Positions 38,607 through 49,053 of a stretch of DNA of 64,000 nt are shown here, one piece after another. Position numbers and translations under genes: made by a program. The stretch is from Hyalella azteca (Eukaryota; Arthropoda; Malacostraca; Amphipoda; Hyalellidae): NCBI RefSeq assembly GCF_000764305.2, contig NW_025934720.1, forward strand, positions 682,001-746,000, given 5' to 3'. Position 1 is the stretch's first letter, and the number at the start of each line of letters is the position of its first letter. The notes beneath the pieces are model-generated. The model was not told where the DNA came from and searched no databases. It was given only the letters and a program-made list of their open reading frames with translations.

Positions 38607-38730
38607 TGCGGATCTGTTCTTGTGTGAGGCAAGAAATGCTGCCGAATGCGAGACACTCGGCTGTATCTCCAGAGCATCTCGGCACAAATCAATGCCACTT
38701 GCAGGTCTCTGGCCCGGAACTCCCTTAGGG
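38607..38730 (-). CDS. Possible internal exon downstream of the 46 kb minus-strand exon
   Basis: On the minus strand a good acceptor (tcatttcctctag) is followed by 124 bases open in the frame that begins CC-CTA-AGG, up to a possible donor CA|GTAAAA. The 46 kb exon leaves one base over, so it would join here in frame (G+CC, Ala). The encoded 40 residues contain a helix-like stretch (DLQVALICAEMLWRYSRV) rich in Leu, Arg and aromatics. GC content is higher than in the flanks. The implied intron would be about 6 kb. A further acceptor-like site (tgtctcccgcag) lies on the same strand near 37785, but its frame soon meets a stop. The family is not recognised. All three frames are partly open here, so chance is a real alternative. 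Confidence 0.3.
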
Positions 38731-40458
38731 CTAGAGGAAATGATAAAAATATCGAATATTTCGACGACGCACTTACAATTCTGCAATGGAAACCGATAGC
38801 GTAATATGAATGCTCGAAATAACTTCCGCGTGTTTCACATCGTGGAAAGCTCTTTACGTTTTCGATGGGCGAAACCTGGCGTAGAGAATTGAGTATATTG
38901 ATGAAGGCGCAAGTCATAGCACACTTAATTCAGCTGAATTTTACCTACGTTTTGAAAGATGAAACAAGAATCACTTATTCTCGAAGAAATTGAGATGAGT
39001 TGTGCTTTATTGAACACTTTTGACTGTTAACAGGCTTTCATTGCATTAACTCTTATCGATGAAGTAAATCTTGAATTTTCAGAAGCCAGTGAAACATTAA
39101 TATTCCGTTGTGAATGAAATGAAATGATTTCAGTGCGCATACATTCACTTCTGCGCTGCGAAGCAAATTTACTTTTTATACTAATTCAGGCTTCACTTCA
39201 ACTTCACAGCATAACGATCACATACTGTATATGTCACGAGGCCTTGAGTCATCCATTCTTACTACGTTCAAGAATTTGCAAAATTATATTCATAACTTAG
39301 AAAGTACAGAAAACCATAAAGTTTGCTTAATTTTCTCAAGCTCCAAAACATTATTAAGGCATAGATTACATGTGAAACTAGTGATTATTTAATAAGGCCT
39401 ATAAAGCCACCTATGAGCTATATGTAAAAATTGCCTGATCTGTAAAATGACGATTTTCCAAATTCTGAAACCAAATTACAAAGCAGAACCTCCTCCGCGC
39501 CGGCTTCAAATATGCGGCACGATTGCATAAAGCCTGCGTATCCGCAGGCGCTAACAAAGGCTTGCGCTACCAATAAGCTTGGAATATTCCGATCCATCGC
39601 CCGGTCTATTAAAGAATTAGCATAATGAGTGAAGCGAGTCGTAAAGCTTGTCTTCGTATGTGTTGCCTTCCACTACAGTGCGTGCCTCGCAAGGAGGGAA
39701 GACGGAGATGACATTTAAGTGCTTATAACGAGAATCTGCTCTCATATTTCCAGTTTGATAATGACTTGAATAGACCATAGAGAATGCACCACTGCAGCTA
39801 TAGCTATTGCATAATCGATGCGCTTGATGGATCAATGTTTCTGTAAGTCGCTTTCTCGTAGAGTGGATTTTATGAAAAAGTAAAAGATTCCCATTAATGA
39901 TGGTATCACACTTTCAAATTAAATAAGTCAGTCAAATCAATAATCCTGAAGCTGCTTTTACTTATTGCTATGGGATTTTCAATATCATCTCGTCAAGTGA
40001 AGATACTTTGCCGATATGTCATGAACCATAAGTTTTAATTTATTTGAAAAATCAAATCTTTATAACATTCACTTGAAAAAATGTCGCATGGCAACCAAGG
40101 TCACCCAGCAACGGTCCCGCAACGTTAAAGTCATAATTGACATAAATTCTTATAATCATTCACTAGAGCAGAATTTTTATTTAACGATTCAAGTTGATCA
40201 CGAAAAATATAAATCATAGTATATATCTTTCAGTAATTAACACGAGTGTGAAATGATTATATTCATGCATATTTGCTACGAACAAAAATGCTAAATTTTA
40301 AATCCTTCCCATCGTTATCCTTATCTAGCGGTAGAATTGTATCTGGAAGCATGATATCCTACATTTCCCTCTCCCCAAAATAAAGGCAACTTGCACTCAT
40401 GGTTGAATTCAACCATGACTTGCACTGTCCTAGTGCCCAGAATTCCGACGTGAATAGA
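38731..40458. other. No supported gene (possible intron)
   Basis: A minus frame at 39617-39835 has protein-like residues (RYKHLNVISVFPPCEARTVV) but no good splice sites. The rest is AT-rich. Confidence 0.4.
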
Positions 40459-40630
40459 AGGCAAGCGCTCAAATCTACACCTCGTCTGTGAAGGCAGGCG
40501 CTCAAATCTACACCTCGTCTGTGAAGGCAGGCGCTCAAATCTACACCTCGTCTGTGAAGGCAGCGCTCAAATCTACACCTCGTCTGTGAAGGCAGCGCTC
40601 AAATCTACACCTCGTCTGTGAAGGCAGCGC
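40459..40630. repeat. 32/33-bp tandem repeat
   Basis: Five units of gcgctcaaatctacacctcg tctgtgaaggca; the last ones lose one base (33 to 32). It adjoins a GC-richer 100-base stretch (40631-40730) that could be a decayed exon or promoter. Confidence 0.85.
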
Positions 40631-40749
40631 GATCTCCTTTAAATGCAAGAAGTCTCTCGGCTCCTGGCGCAATGCGGACGCCGCCACACTCGCGCCGAAA
40701 ACAAAAACGTCAGCTCGAGTTAAATATCCCGCATCAAAGCATGCCCAGA

Positions 40750-40831
40750 ATAGAATCATGAATATATATTATTTGCTTTAATTAATCTTCATAGAATCAT
40801 GAATAAATATTATTTGCGTTAATTAATCTTC
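40750..40831. repeat. Two-copy tandem duplication, 41 bp
   Basis: atagaatcatgaatatatat and atagaatcatgaataaatat start 41 bases apart, both followed by tatttgc and ttaattaatcttc. Confidence 0.8.
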
Positions 40832-43429
40832 ACTTGAGTGGCCTGCGCAGTGTTATTCTGCTGAAATTATGCAACGTGTGAGAAATTTAAAGTAGTGGCA
40901 GCTCTTTATTTTGAAGTTGCTTAGACTAATATACATAAAAATCTTCAGATATTCCATAAAATTAGTTGGTGTTAGTTTATTATATGTTTCCTGACTACTA
41001 TTTTTTTTCCTAAAATACAAATCAAGAGCAGAATGTATTTAGATTTAATGCTTGGATGAACTTCATCTCATCTATGCTTGTTCATTATACATATTCCATC
41101 CACGTAAATCTGTTACGCGTTATAAATCATTACGCTGAGTCTCCTTTCTGTTCCGCCTCAATGACTATATATACGAAATATACTTCGTAACTTCAAGTTC
41201 ACCGTCTTGAAAATGATGCAAATAAAAAGTTGTAGAGAAAGCCCCGGAGTATATAAATAACTTGTGGCAAAACAAAAGTTCTTAAACTGACCGAGTTGCA
41301 TTCCATTTATACCGACAAAATAGTCTTTAAACTGAACCGCATTTTTCGTGAACATTTTTCTGCACCTCAACTTCGCTCAATCGACACGAGGAAAACTAAA
41401 AGTATGAGTACCGTTTATAGCTCACAATTTTGTTTAGGAATTAAACTAATAAATATTACTATCTGATTTTAACTTCTGATAATTTATAAATAATGTCTGT
41501 TGAAGCGAACTTTGTCGCTATAGAATCGTTAAATTTAAATTTGTCGTTGAAAGTAACGTAAAAGTTGATAGGACACGGGGCAAGACACAAAAATATTGAA
41601 ATAATATCTGCTTCTGGTTGATACAGGACGCATTATATATTTATACGCATCATAACAATTCCATTGACTTATAAGTTAAAAGAGTGTGAAATACAAAACG
41701 CAGGATATTACTGTGACTAACATTATTTTTCAATATTACATGCTCCCCTTAATTAAACCGGCCAGCTACCCTGGTAAGTCCGCGAACTGCTCGAACGTCC
41801 ATTTGAATTATCAAACAAAATTGTAGGACATTCACCCGTAAAGAATTTTTATAATACTCAGAAAATTTGTTGTTGTAAGATACAGAAAAATAATCTATTA
41901 ATGCCGTCATTTGCCTTCTAATCTTCAACACTTTTCTTGCAACAAAGAAAAAGTAAAGTTGTAACAGTTTTCCCCTCAGCTGAATGTAAATATATTGTTT
42001 ATCTTAACAAACTCCAGAGCGCCAAGTTCTCAAGAATCCTGCCATCCACGTGGCACTCTCCAGCAACCAAGGATCGAAGACTAGGTATGAAAAGAAACAA
42101 GCGGCGTCAGTCGCTAGAGCTGCGCGATAAATTTCCACTTTTTCTCGACAAGTACCTCAGCTTACAATCGGTGCGAGGGGCAAAGCACCGTTTATGAGGG
42201 GGGTGTTTGCTTACAAACTTGTTAAAGAAAATAGAAAAAAAAAGAGCTTCGTGTTCCTCACAGCGATTTTCTGGCTCAACTTTCAGGGCAAACTCGAAAG
42301 TTCGAGCTTTGAGGAAGTGAAGCGCCGGCTAGGAGTATCCGTCATGGATCTTGGAATTTATAGGCACAACTGTTCGTGTTTGTTTCGGTTGTTGTAGAGA
42401 AAAAACTTTGAGAATACTTTTTAGACACAACCACTGCCGCGTAGAATCAGCAGTTAAAAAAAATAGGAGGCTAATATTACTACAAGTTTTTAATGGTTGC
42501 AGTAGCGTCTCCCACTCTTCGTTTAACGTAAACAAATGGACGCTGAAACTACTTAAGACCCTTTGATTCAGATGAACAGTTAACGGCAAGGCGATTTAAC
42601 TGCTTAATCAAAGAAAATGAGACTCGAAATCCTCCGAAAGATAAATCAACTAAGACAGAATATCATGCCGTTCGTTTTCGTACTGATATTTGAGCGATTT
42701 CTTCTTTGAAGTCAAGAAATAAGGTAATCAGAAAGTTGTAGAGACTAGACAAGAATAACTTTTAAGCTACAAACTAACTAAAAGAATGCCAGTTTTCTAA
42801 AGCTCCTCGACCCATTCGTAAACTGATTGAAAAATCATCGGTGCAGAATTACATGGAGAAAGGCAATCAAGAGGCTGGTCGCTAAGCTCTTTTTAGCGCA
42901 TTTTCTCATTTATTGAAGAAATTCACTATTTTGCTCGCCATGTCCGTCCGTCTATCTGTCGGTCTGTCCGTCCGTGACTTCACGTTTTGGTCGACGAAGA
43001 AATGCGCTCTCTGTCGCTCACTGCAGTGAGAACTGAAATATATTTTTTAAGGTTCGAGCAGATCTCCGAATTACATCAAATCTGAAATATGCTTAATTCA
43101 TGAAATCATTAGATCAGTAAGTTACAGCGTTCACAGCTCACTATTAAGTCAACCACTAAGGTACCATTTGCTCGAAATTCTCACGCAGTATGACGACCAC
43201 AGTTAAGTCATTCACTCTATTTTTTCCATATTCAAAAGTGTTCGATTAATTGAGAACTACTATCGGATAAAAAAATTGGGTCTGAAATTTAATTCGTTCC
43301 AAATTTGTATCAAATTCGTACCTAATTTGTGTTTAATCGTCACATGATATTTAAATCCAAAGTGCGCATAGAGATCAAGCTACCTACGTATTTGATTCTA
43401 ATCCAAATAAATATTTTTTTCGATTCAAG
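40832..43429. other. No supported gene (possible intron)
   Basis: Overlapping frames of 60-86 codons at 41749-42589 on both strands, none recognised. The LINE-like tail at 42.94 kb is the only repeat. Confidence 0.4.
42937..42978 (-). repeat. Possible LINE/SINE tail (tccgtctgtc-type simple repeat)
   Basis: tgtccgtccgtctatctgtc ggtctgtccgtccgtgac is an imperfect tetranucleotide run; on the minus strand it reads as GACGGACGGACAGACC-like, the usual 3' tail of many arthropod non-LTR elements. The preceding body is too decayed to identify. Confidence 0.35.
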
Positions 43430-43580
43430 ATTTTCCGGTAGCGTTATCAATGAGTCCGCATTTCCGGCCTCTCCTCATATTGAAGCTTTCGACAGAAAAT
43501 CACTCAGTGCGGACAGTCTCGAGAGGCTGGGAGCAGCAGCCTGCTTTATTGCAGAAAACTTTTGGACGGTCTATGACTGA
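43430..43580 (+). CDS. Candidate terminal exon with poly(A) signal
   Basis: After an acceptor-like site (atttttttcgattcaag) an open + frame of about 49 codons reads SAFPASPHIEAFDRKSLSAD and SLERLGAAACFIAENFWTVY, then TGA at 43580. A poly(A) signal AATAAA follows at 43647-43652. Another frame is also open past it. Family not recognised; an upstream exon was not found. Confidence 0.25.
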
Positions 43581-43646
43581 GCGTCTGGGCCGTCGGGAGC
43601 AAAATTTGGGAGCTATCCCTCAAGGAGATATATAAAGAAAATGCTG

Positions 43647-43652
43647 AATAAA
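43647..43652 (+). promoter_or_regulatory. Possible poly(A) signal AATAAA
   Basis: AATAAA 67 bases past the stop of the candidate exon. In AT-rich DNA this hexamer is common, so support is weak. Confidence 0.2.
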
Positions 43653-44765
43653 GGTTAAAAAGAAATGTTAAAATGCACGATTGATAAGTAAAAAATCATT
43701 GCCTAGACTACAAATTATTTTCTAATAAATGTGTATGTATCATATAATGTGTTGTATCATCTAATAAATGTGAGTTGTGATGATACAAAATCAAATATCA
43801 TAAATAATGTAGAGATGTAGTTCTAACAGTGATAAGAAAATCCCATAATTGTTAATTTCAAAGAACTTCGCAATCATGCCTTCGTTCATGCCAAAAGCTT
43901 CGCGTGTTCAAAGATGGCCTAGCTCTAATCACGATGGAGGTCCAATCCTGAAAAATTAGCAAGAAATTTCACCCGACTCCTAACTTTCTGAGCAAGCGGG
44001 AACTTGCTACAGTGGAGCATTTTTCTTCTTGCCTGATCAACGCGAGGTGATGGAACTTTGCCTGCAATGGCTGGCGCAGTGGCAGCGCTAGCCTACCTTC
44101 ACACACGGATTCATTAGATTCTTTGCCTTCTCACGGTAACACTATTTACCAGAAATTTCAATACAAAATACATTTGACATCGGTTAATTTATCCCTAGAC
44201 AACGGCTTATAACTGATTTCATTGAAAGATTGGACCAACATATGTAAATTTTATTCTTTCTGCCGGATTCACTAACTATAATGAGCTTGAATAAACGCGT
44301 CCACGGTAATTTGATCCAAGCAATTGCTGGGTTTTCCGATGTAGGAAAAATTTTTAAATTCTGAAGGTCACCAGTACAAATGATTTATTAGTCGCGTAAT
44401 TTTTTCATAATGAACATAGGAGAGTTACGATATTATTAAACCGATATTAACTCCATGATCATTTATATACCGAGAAGCCTTTTGAATTACTTAAATATAT
44501 CTTGTAGAAATTTGAACATTTTACATTAGATGTTAAGAAAAAGTGGAATCGTGTTCGAAATTTCTGCCTCGAACCGGAAGTTAAGTAAGTTTCTGCCTCG
44601 CGTAAACGAAAATCTGAATATGAATAATGTTATGGGGGAATCCATTGGTTTATGGAGGAATCCATTGGTTACAATTTTGAACCTTAAATTACTACAGCCA
44701 ATACTCTGAGCTTATGATTTATTTGTACTAAGTAATTATTTCATCCACATTACTCAAGTGCTTAC
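43653..44765. other. Start of the intron after the 46 kb exon
   Basis: Begins (minus strand) with the donor GTAAGC at 44765. Contains a small duplication, gaatccattggttta / gaatccattggttac, near 44638-44671. No exon seen. Confidence 0.5.
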
Positions 44766-46287
44766 CTTCATCATCAGTTCCAGAGAGGCGTTTGATCATC
44801 AAGTAGACCCGCTGGATGAACGGTAAGGCCGCCTCCCGCCGTCTTCTCTCCCGTTCTTTACGTCTCTTGGCAACCTCGCGGGGATCTTCTTTCTTTGACT
44901 TCTCTTGAGGCTCAATTATTGGTGTCTGGGTCGAGGAATGAGTGATGGTCGCCTGACTCTGGAGGTCGTCTGAACTCTTCGAGGCCCGCGACTTCCGTGC
45001 ACTATTCATCGTGGATCTGTCACGTTCCCGCAATTCGTCGCTCGTAACTTCCCCTGAGAATACACTTTCTTCGCTCTTTGTCACGCGCTCGTCACAAGAA
45101 GGTCTTATGTCAGAAAACATTTCCCTGTTCCGGATTTTTATCGCATTCTGTCTCAAAGCCTCGGTTTTAGTGAGTGTCGATGATCGCGGCGAGCCTTTTT
45201 CTAGAGAACTTAAGAGATTTTCCGACCGAGATTTTGCAACGAGGTTTGTCTGGCAAACTGAACTCGCATGCAGGTCATTCGGACTTGGGTCGCTGCAGCA
45301 AGCATCAGAAACGCCCGCTGATGACTCACATATGTTATCTGTTAAACTAAAAGAAGATCTGAACGCAACTGGAATTGGTACTTCAGAGTAAGTGGAGTGA
45401 TGAAGTTCAGCTACGTTAGCATCCAATCGATGATCGTGTACATAACTGTTACAATCTAAATCTCTTCTACAATGAATGCAATATCTTTTTGAGGCGTAAC
45501 TATAGCATGGCACACAGGTATGAGCACAGCAATTAGAATTTCTTACAGCTAATCCATCACAGGAGTATTTTGATTTTATACTTTTGCTTGAGTAAGCGCA
45601 TGGTAAGGCCTTTGCTTCACTCCAGTCATATTCTACGTAGTCTTTTTCTATTGGAATTCTTACGTCATTAACGTGGGCGTCGATGAAGCGCAGCGGAGTC
45701 TCACACCGAGATCTACCTCCTTCTGAACAACCGTCGCCGCGGCTGCCGGGGCTGTCGTAAAGTTTGCGGTGCACGTGACTCGGTGACGTCGAATAACTTT
45801 GTAAAGTTAGCTTGGCCATGGCCTCCTCTCGCGAGTCTCTCCGTGGTAATATCGGCCTCCTAAGTTCACTGTTTTGCACACAGCCATTGCCGCCTCCAAA
45901 ATTTGAACACTGAGATTCTCTATCGTTACGTTTCCGTCTAAACCGATCTTTCCACCCACACTTCTCAGTTTTAGATCTACTGCAACTCTGTCCAAATGCC
46001 GGGAAGTCGCGGGTACTCAACTGGTACGATTGTTCACGAGTTCCGACTATCAATTTATCATTGTAGTTCAGGAGTCTGCCTCCCTCTCCCAAGTCTAAAG
46101 AGCTTGACCTCAACTCGTCAGGTTGCTCGACATTACCAGGCAACTTGCACCCAAGCACTGCACCTCCTATAATCACTCCAGCTCTAATTGAAGCTCCCTG
46201 TTTAGGGGAAAAGTTCTTACTCTGATTCTTCGATTTCTTCTTCTTCCTTTCACAACCCTCGATTGAGTGTCCAACCATGCCGTACAT
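44766..46287 (-). CDS. First coding exon (507 residues) of an unrecognised spliced gene
   Basis: This is by far the longest open frame in the window and the only convincing protein-coding exon. I start it at the ATG at 46287, because an in-frame TAA lies two codons upstream and the context (GACAATG) suits an animal start. The frame runs to a donor, GAAG|GTAAGC, at 44766/44765; the short extension past it is probably intron. The exon carries one base over (phase 1). The protein is polar and rich in Ser, Arg and Lys. Visible parts: a Lys-rich run near residues 14-20; a small hydrophobic Gly/Ala/Ile stretch near 35-47; a cysteine cluster with CVPC at 258-261 and CIHC at 270-273, spaced like a zinc ribbon; Ser-rich stretches near 350-455; a strongly basic run near 474-484; then an amphipathic segment (LPFIQRVYLMIKRL) near 488-501. 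I do not recognise the family. The composition suggests a cytoplasmic scaffold or regulator; that is inference. Confidence 0.85.
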
Positions 46288-46425
46288 TGTCACTTAAGCA
46301 TTTGTTCACAGTTAAACACAAGTCAAATTACCCTATCTTGAACTAACATTTTCAATGTTTAATATCTATCATAAAAACTGTAAGGTGACCTTAATATGCA
46401 TTTATGCAATCACTTTAACGAACAC

Positions 46426-46503
46426 TAGCTTATATTTTACGGAGAAATAAAAATCACATCTTCCCAGCAGGACAGCATTTCTTTATAGGGTTACTGAATT
46501 TAT
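46426..46503 (+). repeat. Dispersed 78-bp repeat, copy 1
   Basis: Matches 48976-49053 at roughly nine bases in ten: ttacggagaaataaaaat, cccagcaggacagcattt, agggttactgaattta. It lies 140 bases upstream of the first coding exon on the minus strand. Type unknown. Confidence 0.7.
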
Positions 46504-46514
46504 GACACAATCAA

Positions 46515-46573
46515 AACAGATTTGAGAAGCATTTAATAGATCTGAGAAGCATGAAACAGATCTGAGAAGCATT
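46515..46573. repeat. Three short tandem copies of agatctgagaagcat
   Basis: agatttgagaagcat, agatctgagaagcat and agatctgagaagcat are spaced by 19-21 bases, just next to dispersed repeat copy 1. Confidence 0.7.
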
Positions 46574-48400
46574 ATTCTACTTTAGCACGATGGTCTATCT
46601 ACAACAACATCTGAAAGAAAGAAAAATAATTTAAATTGGATGCAGACAAAGTTCGCTTTAACGATATTTTTCCTCACATTATTCATGGGGACATATATTC
46701 CGTTTAAACATCAAAATTTTCTCTTTTCAATACTCTGAAAAGTAAAAGAGTTCATACGAATTTCAGCGATCACTATCCCTCGGGCCCTGCAATGCGCTCT
46801 GTGCCCCGTGGTTCATTATTGGATTGTCAATTAGGAGGTCAGAGCACATTCTCGATCTTTGTTGTGTACACTTTATATTAGTTCCATACGTAGTCTTATG
46901 GCAATTCCGTTGAAGAATTCGACTTGTAACATTTCGGTTAAAATGGTTCGGAATAGATTTTCTTAGATACGAAAAGAAGCACGAAAGAAATCAGAAACTT
47001 TGAAAATAAATAAATACATACATTAAAATAAAATTCTTGTGAAAAAGTTGATGTTCCTACAGTAAGGACGATGGTCCAGTTTCTTTCTGCGAACGGTAGT
47101 TTACAGAGAAATCTGAATCATAAGCAAACAACTTCCACGAGTATAAATTTGGATGAATAACTTCGATTGTTCAACATTTGCGGCGATCGGTAGGCCTGAT
47201 GATGATATGCCCTTGATCGAATTACGATAGCAGACGACATTTATCACGTTTTCAATCCTCGCTGAAATTGTGATTGGGCTTGTGCGGAGGCTAGAGTGGC
47301 ATTGTTATAGGAGAGCTCCCAACATATACGGGTTATCAATAAACAGAGGACGCGATAGTAAAAATAATTAAAAACTTCCTGAAATCAAGAGTTACGATTA
47401 ACCCCAATAGAATTCATATAAATCTAAATTTTATTAGAACGCTTTCCATTTTCCTATTTTCCGCAGACTAGGAAAACTTTAACTTTAAACTGCAGACTTC
47501 AAGTCGTAAACCTAAAAGATATTCTAGTACGAATTAAACAGCCGATATCACGGGAAACCTTTGAATTTTCCGTCCACTCTCCCAGCCGTAAAAGGAGCTC
47601 CTTTTCCAAAAAACTGAATGACCCATCCTCTGGGGAAGTGTGCGTATGGTGTTCCATTCGCAGTTGATTAATTTGGCAGTCAAGGCTTAGTGCCTAGTGG
47701 TTCATTGGGAGCGAATATTTCTTTAAAATACAAAAGTTCCGGAATTTTTTGGGTAAAATGCAAGTGGATTTTAGTTAATAACTGTTGCATCCTGATTTCC
47801 AAGATTTATAGGCTGCCTTGGTTTCTGAGAGATCTATTCCCCTCCAAACTCCTGGCCCAGTGAACAATTCCGGGAACATTCAGTACGTAGCCTGAGACAA
47901 TCTCTATCCAGTCAAGATAGAGATAAAATATCGCTCTCAACCCACCTCTAATAACCAAATGCAAGGAATGATTCCCAAGTCCTATCTAACCTAAGCAACA
48001 CCATAAAGCTAACGTCGATTAAGGTGAAGGGGGTGCATGATAGTATTCCTGTTAACTGCATGATTTTAACCCAAATTAAAAAAACAATTGACTGAACGGA
48101 AACTATGAATAACGTAAAAACGGACACGAACGAAAATTTTCAGTCTATGATTTTACCGCCACTCAATAAACTCTGGTAGAGTACCAAATTTTCAGATAGT
48201 AAAATTTCAGGTCAACGAAAGATTCACACACACACACATTCACCCACGTAGCGGAACCCTGGACAACAGCAGACTGCGGTGTTGCGCAGTTACAGCATCA
48301 ACCCTGACCTGAAAAATTTAAATTACGACTTAGACAGGGTGAAAAATATAATTTCAAGATTATGATAAAATTAATGACAATGAACAATTGACTTGAATTA

Positions 48401-48437
48401 ATTTACATACAAGAGTTATTTACACTTGTATGTAAAT
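48401..48437. repeat. 13-bp hairpin with 11-nt loop
   Basis: atttacatacaag (48401-48413) and its exact complement (48425-48437). Confidence 0.7.
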
Positions 48438-48975
48438 AATCATGCTTATTTATTTTCACTGTAAAAATATATTTAATTCCTGTGTTTTCATCATATCTAT
48501 CAAAAGCTTAAAAAGGCCTCGCTCGTGAACTTTATGAGGTATTGAGGCTGAATGTCGAACACGTTTAGTTTCCATCTGTTATCCTGGCGTAAATTTTAAG
48601 CCATGAAAATGCGTCTTAAGTCATCGAAGTAAGTGGAAGGAGTAAAGATGGTGTCAGAAGAATTTAAAGGTTGGAGAAATATTGTGAAACTCTTCCTAGA
48701 GATTTTTGGTCGCCAAGGTCCTGAGTCTAGCATCATGCGGACAAGCTTTATTGTGATGAATGATGACACTGTTTCTGCTCACTGAGAAACTCCGCTTATG
48801 TAGCTTTCAGACGGAGAAATTCATCATGGTGGAAATTAACTGTGTTTGAAAAATAGCAATCGAACATTTTGCAATGGGAATTTAGTTCATTGCTAATCAT
48901 TCACTCTCATCGCTTCTCAGCGACAATTAACCTACTAGTAACAAAATTTGTATTACAAATTTTCCAGCTACCCCA

Positions 48976-49053
48976 TAGCTTGTATTTTACGGAGAAATAA
49001 AAATGGCATTTTCCCAGCAGGACAGCATTTCATTGTAGGGTTACTGAATTTAT
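48976..49053 (+). repeat. Dispersed 78-bp repeat, copy 2
   Basis: Second copy of the 46426-46503 sequence, same orientation, 2.5 kb away. No longer shared flank is visible, so it could be a fragment of a mobile element or a conserved motif. Confidence 0.7.

Larger units (their letters stand above)
46288..48975. other. Upstream of the minus-strand coding exon
   Basis: Would hold the 5' UTR or an upstream intron of the gene; no promoter motif stands out. A CA microsatellite lies near 48227-48238. No frame of 60 codons is open, which is notably quiet. Confidence 0.45.

Noticed and set aside
42351..42589. Overlapping 71- and 86-codon frames on opposite strands
   Set aside because: No domain, splice or codon support; overlapping antisense frames of this size occur by chance.
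45011..45391. 126-codon + frame
   Set aside because: Antisense shadow of the 46 kb coding exon.
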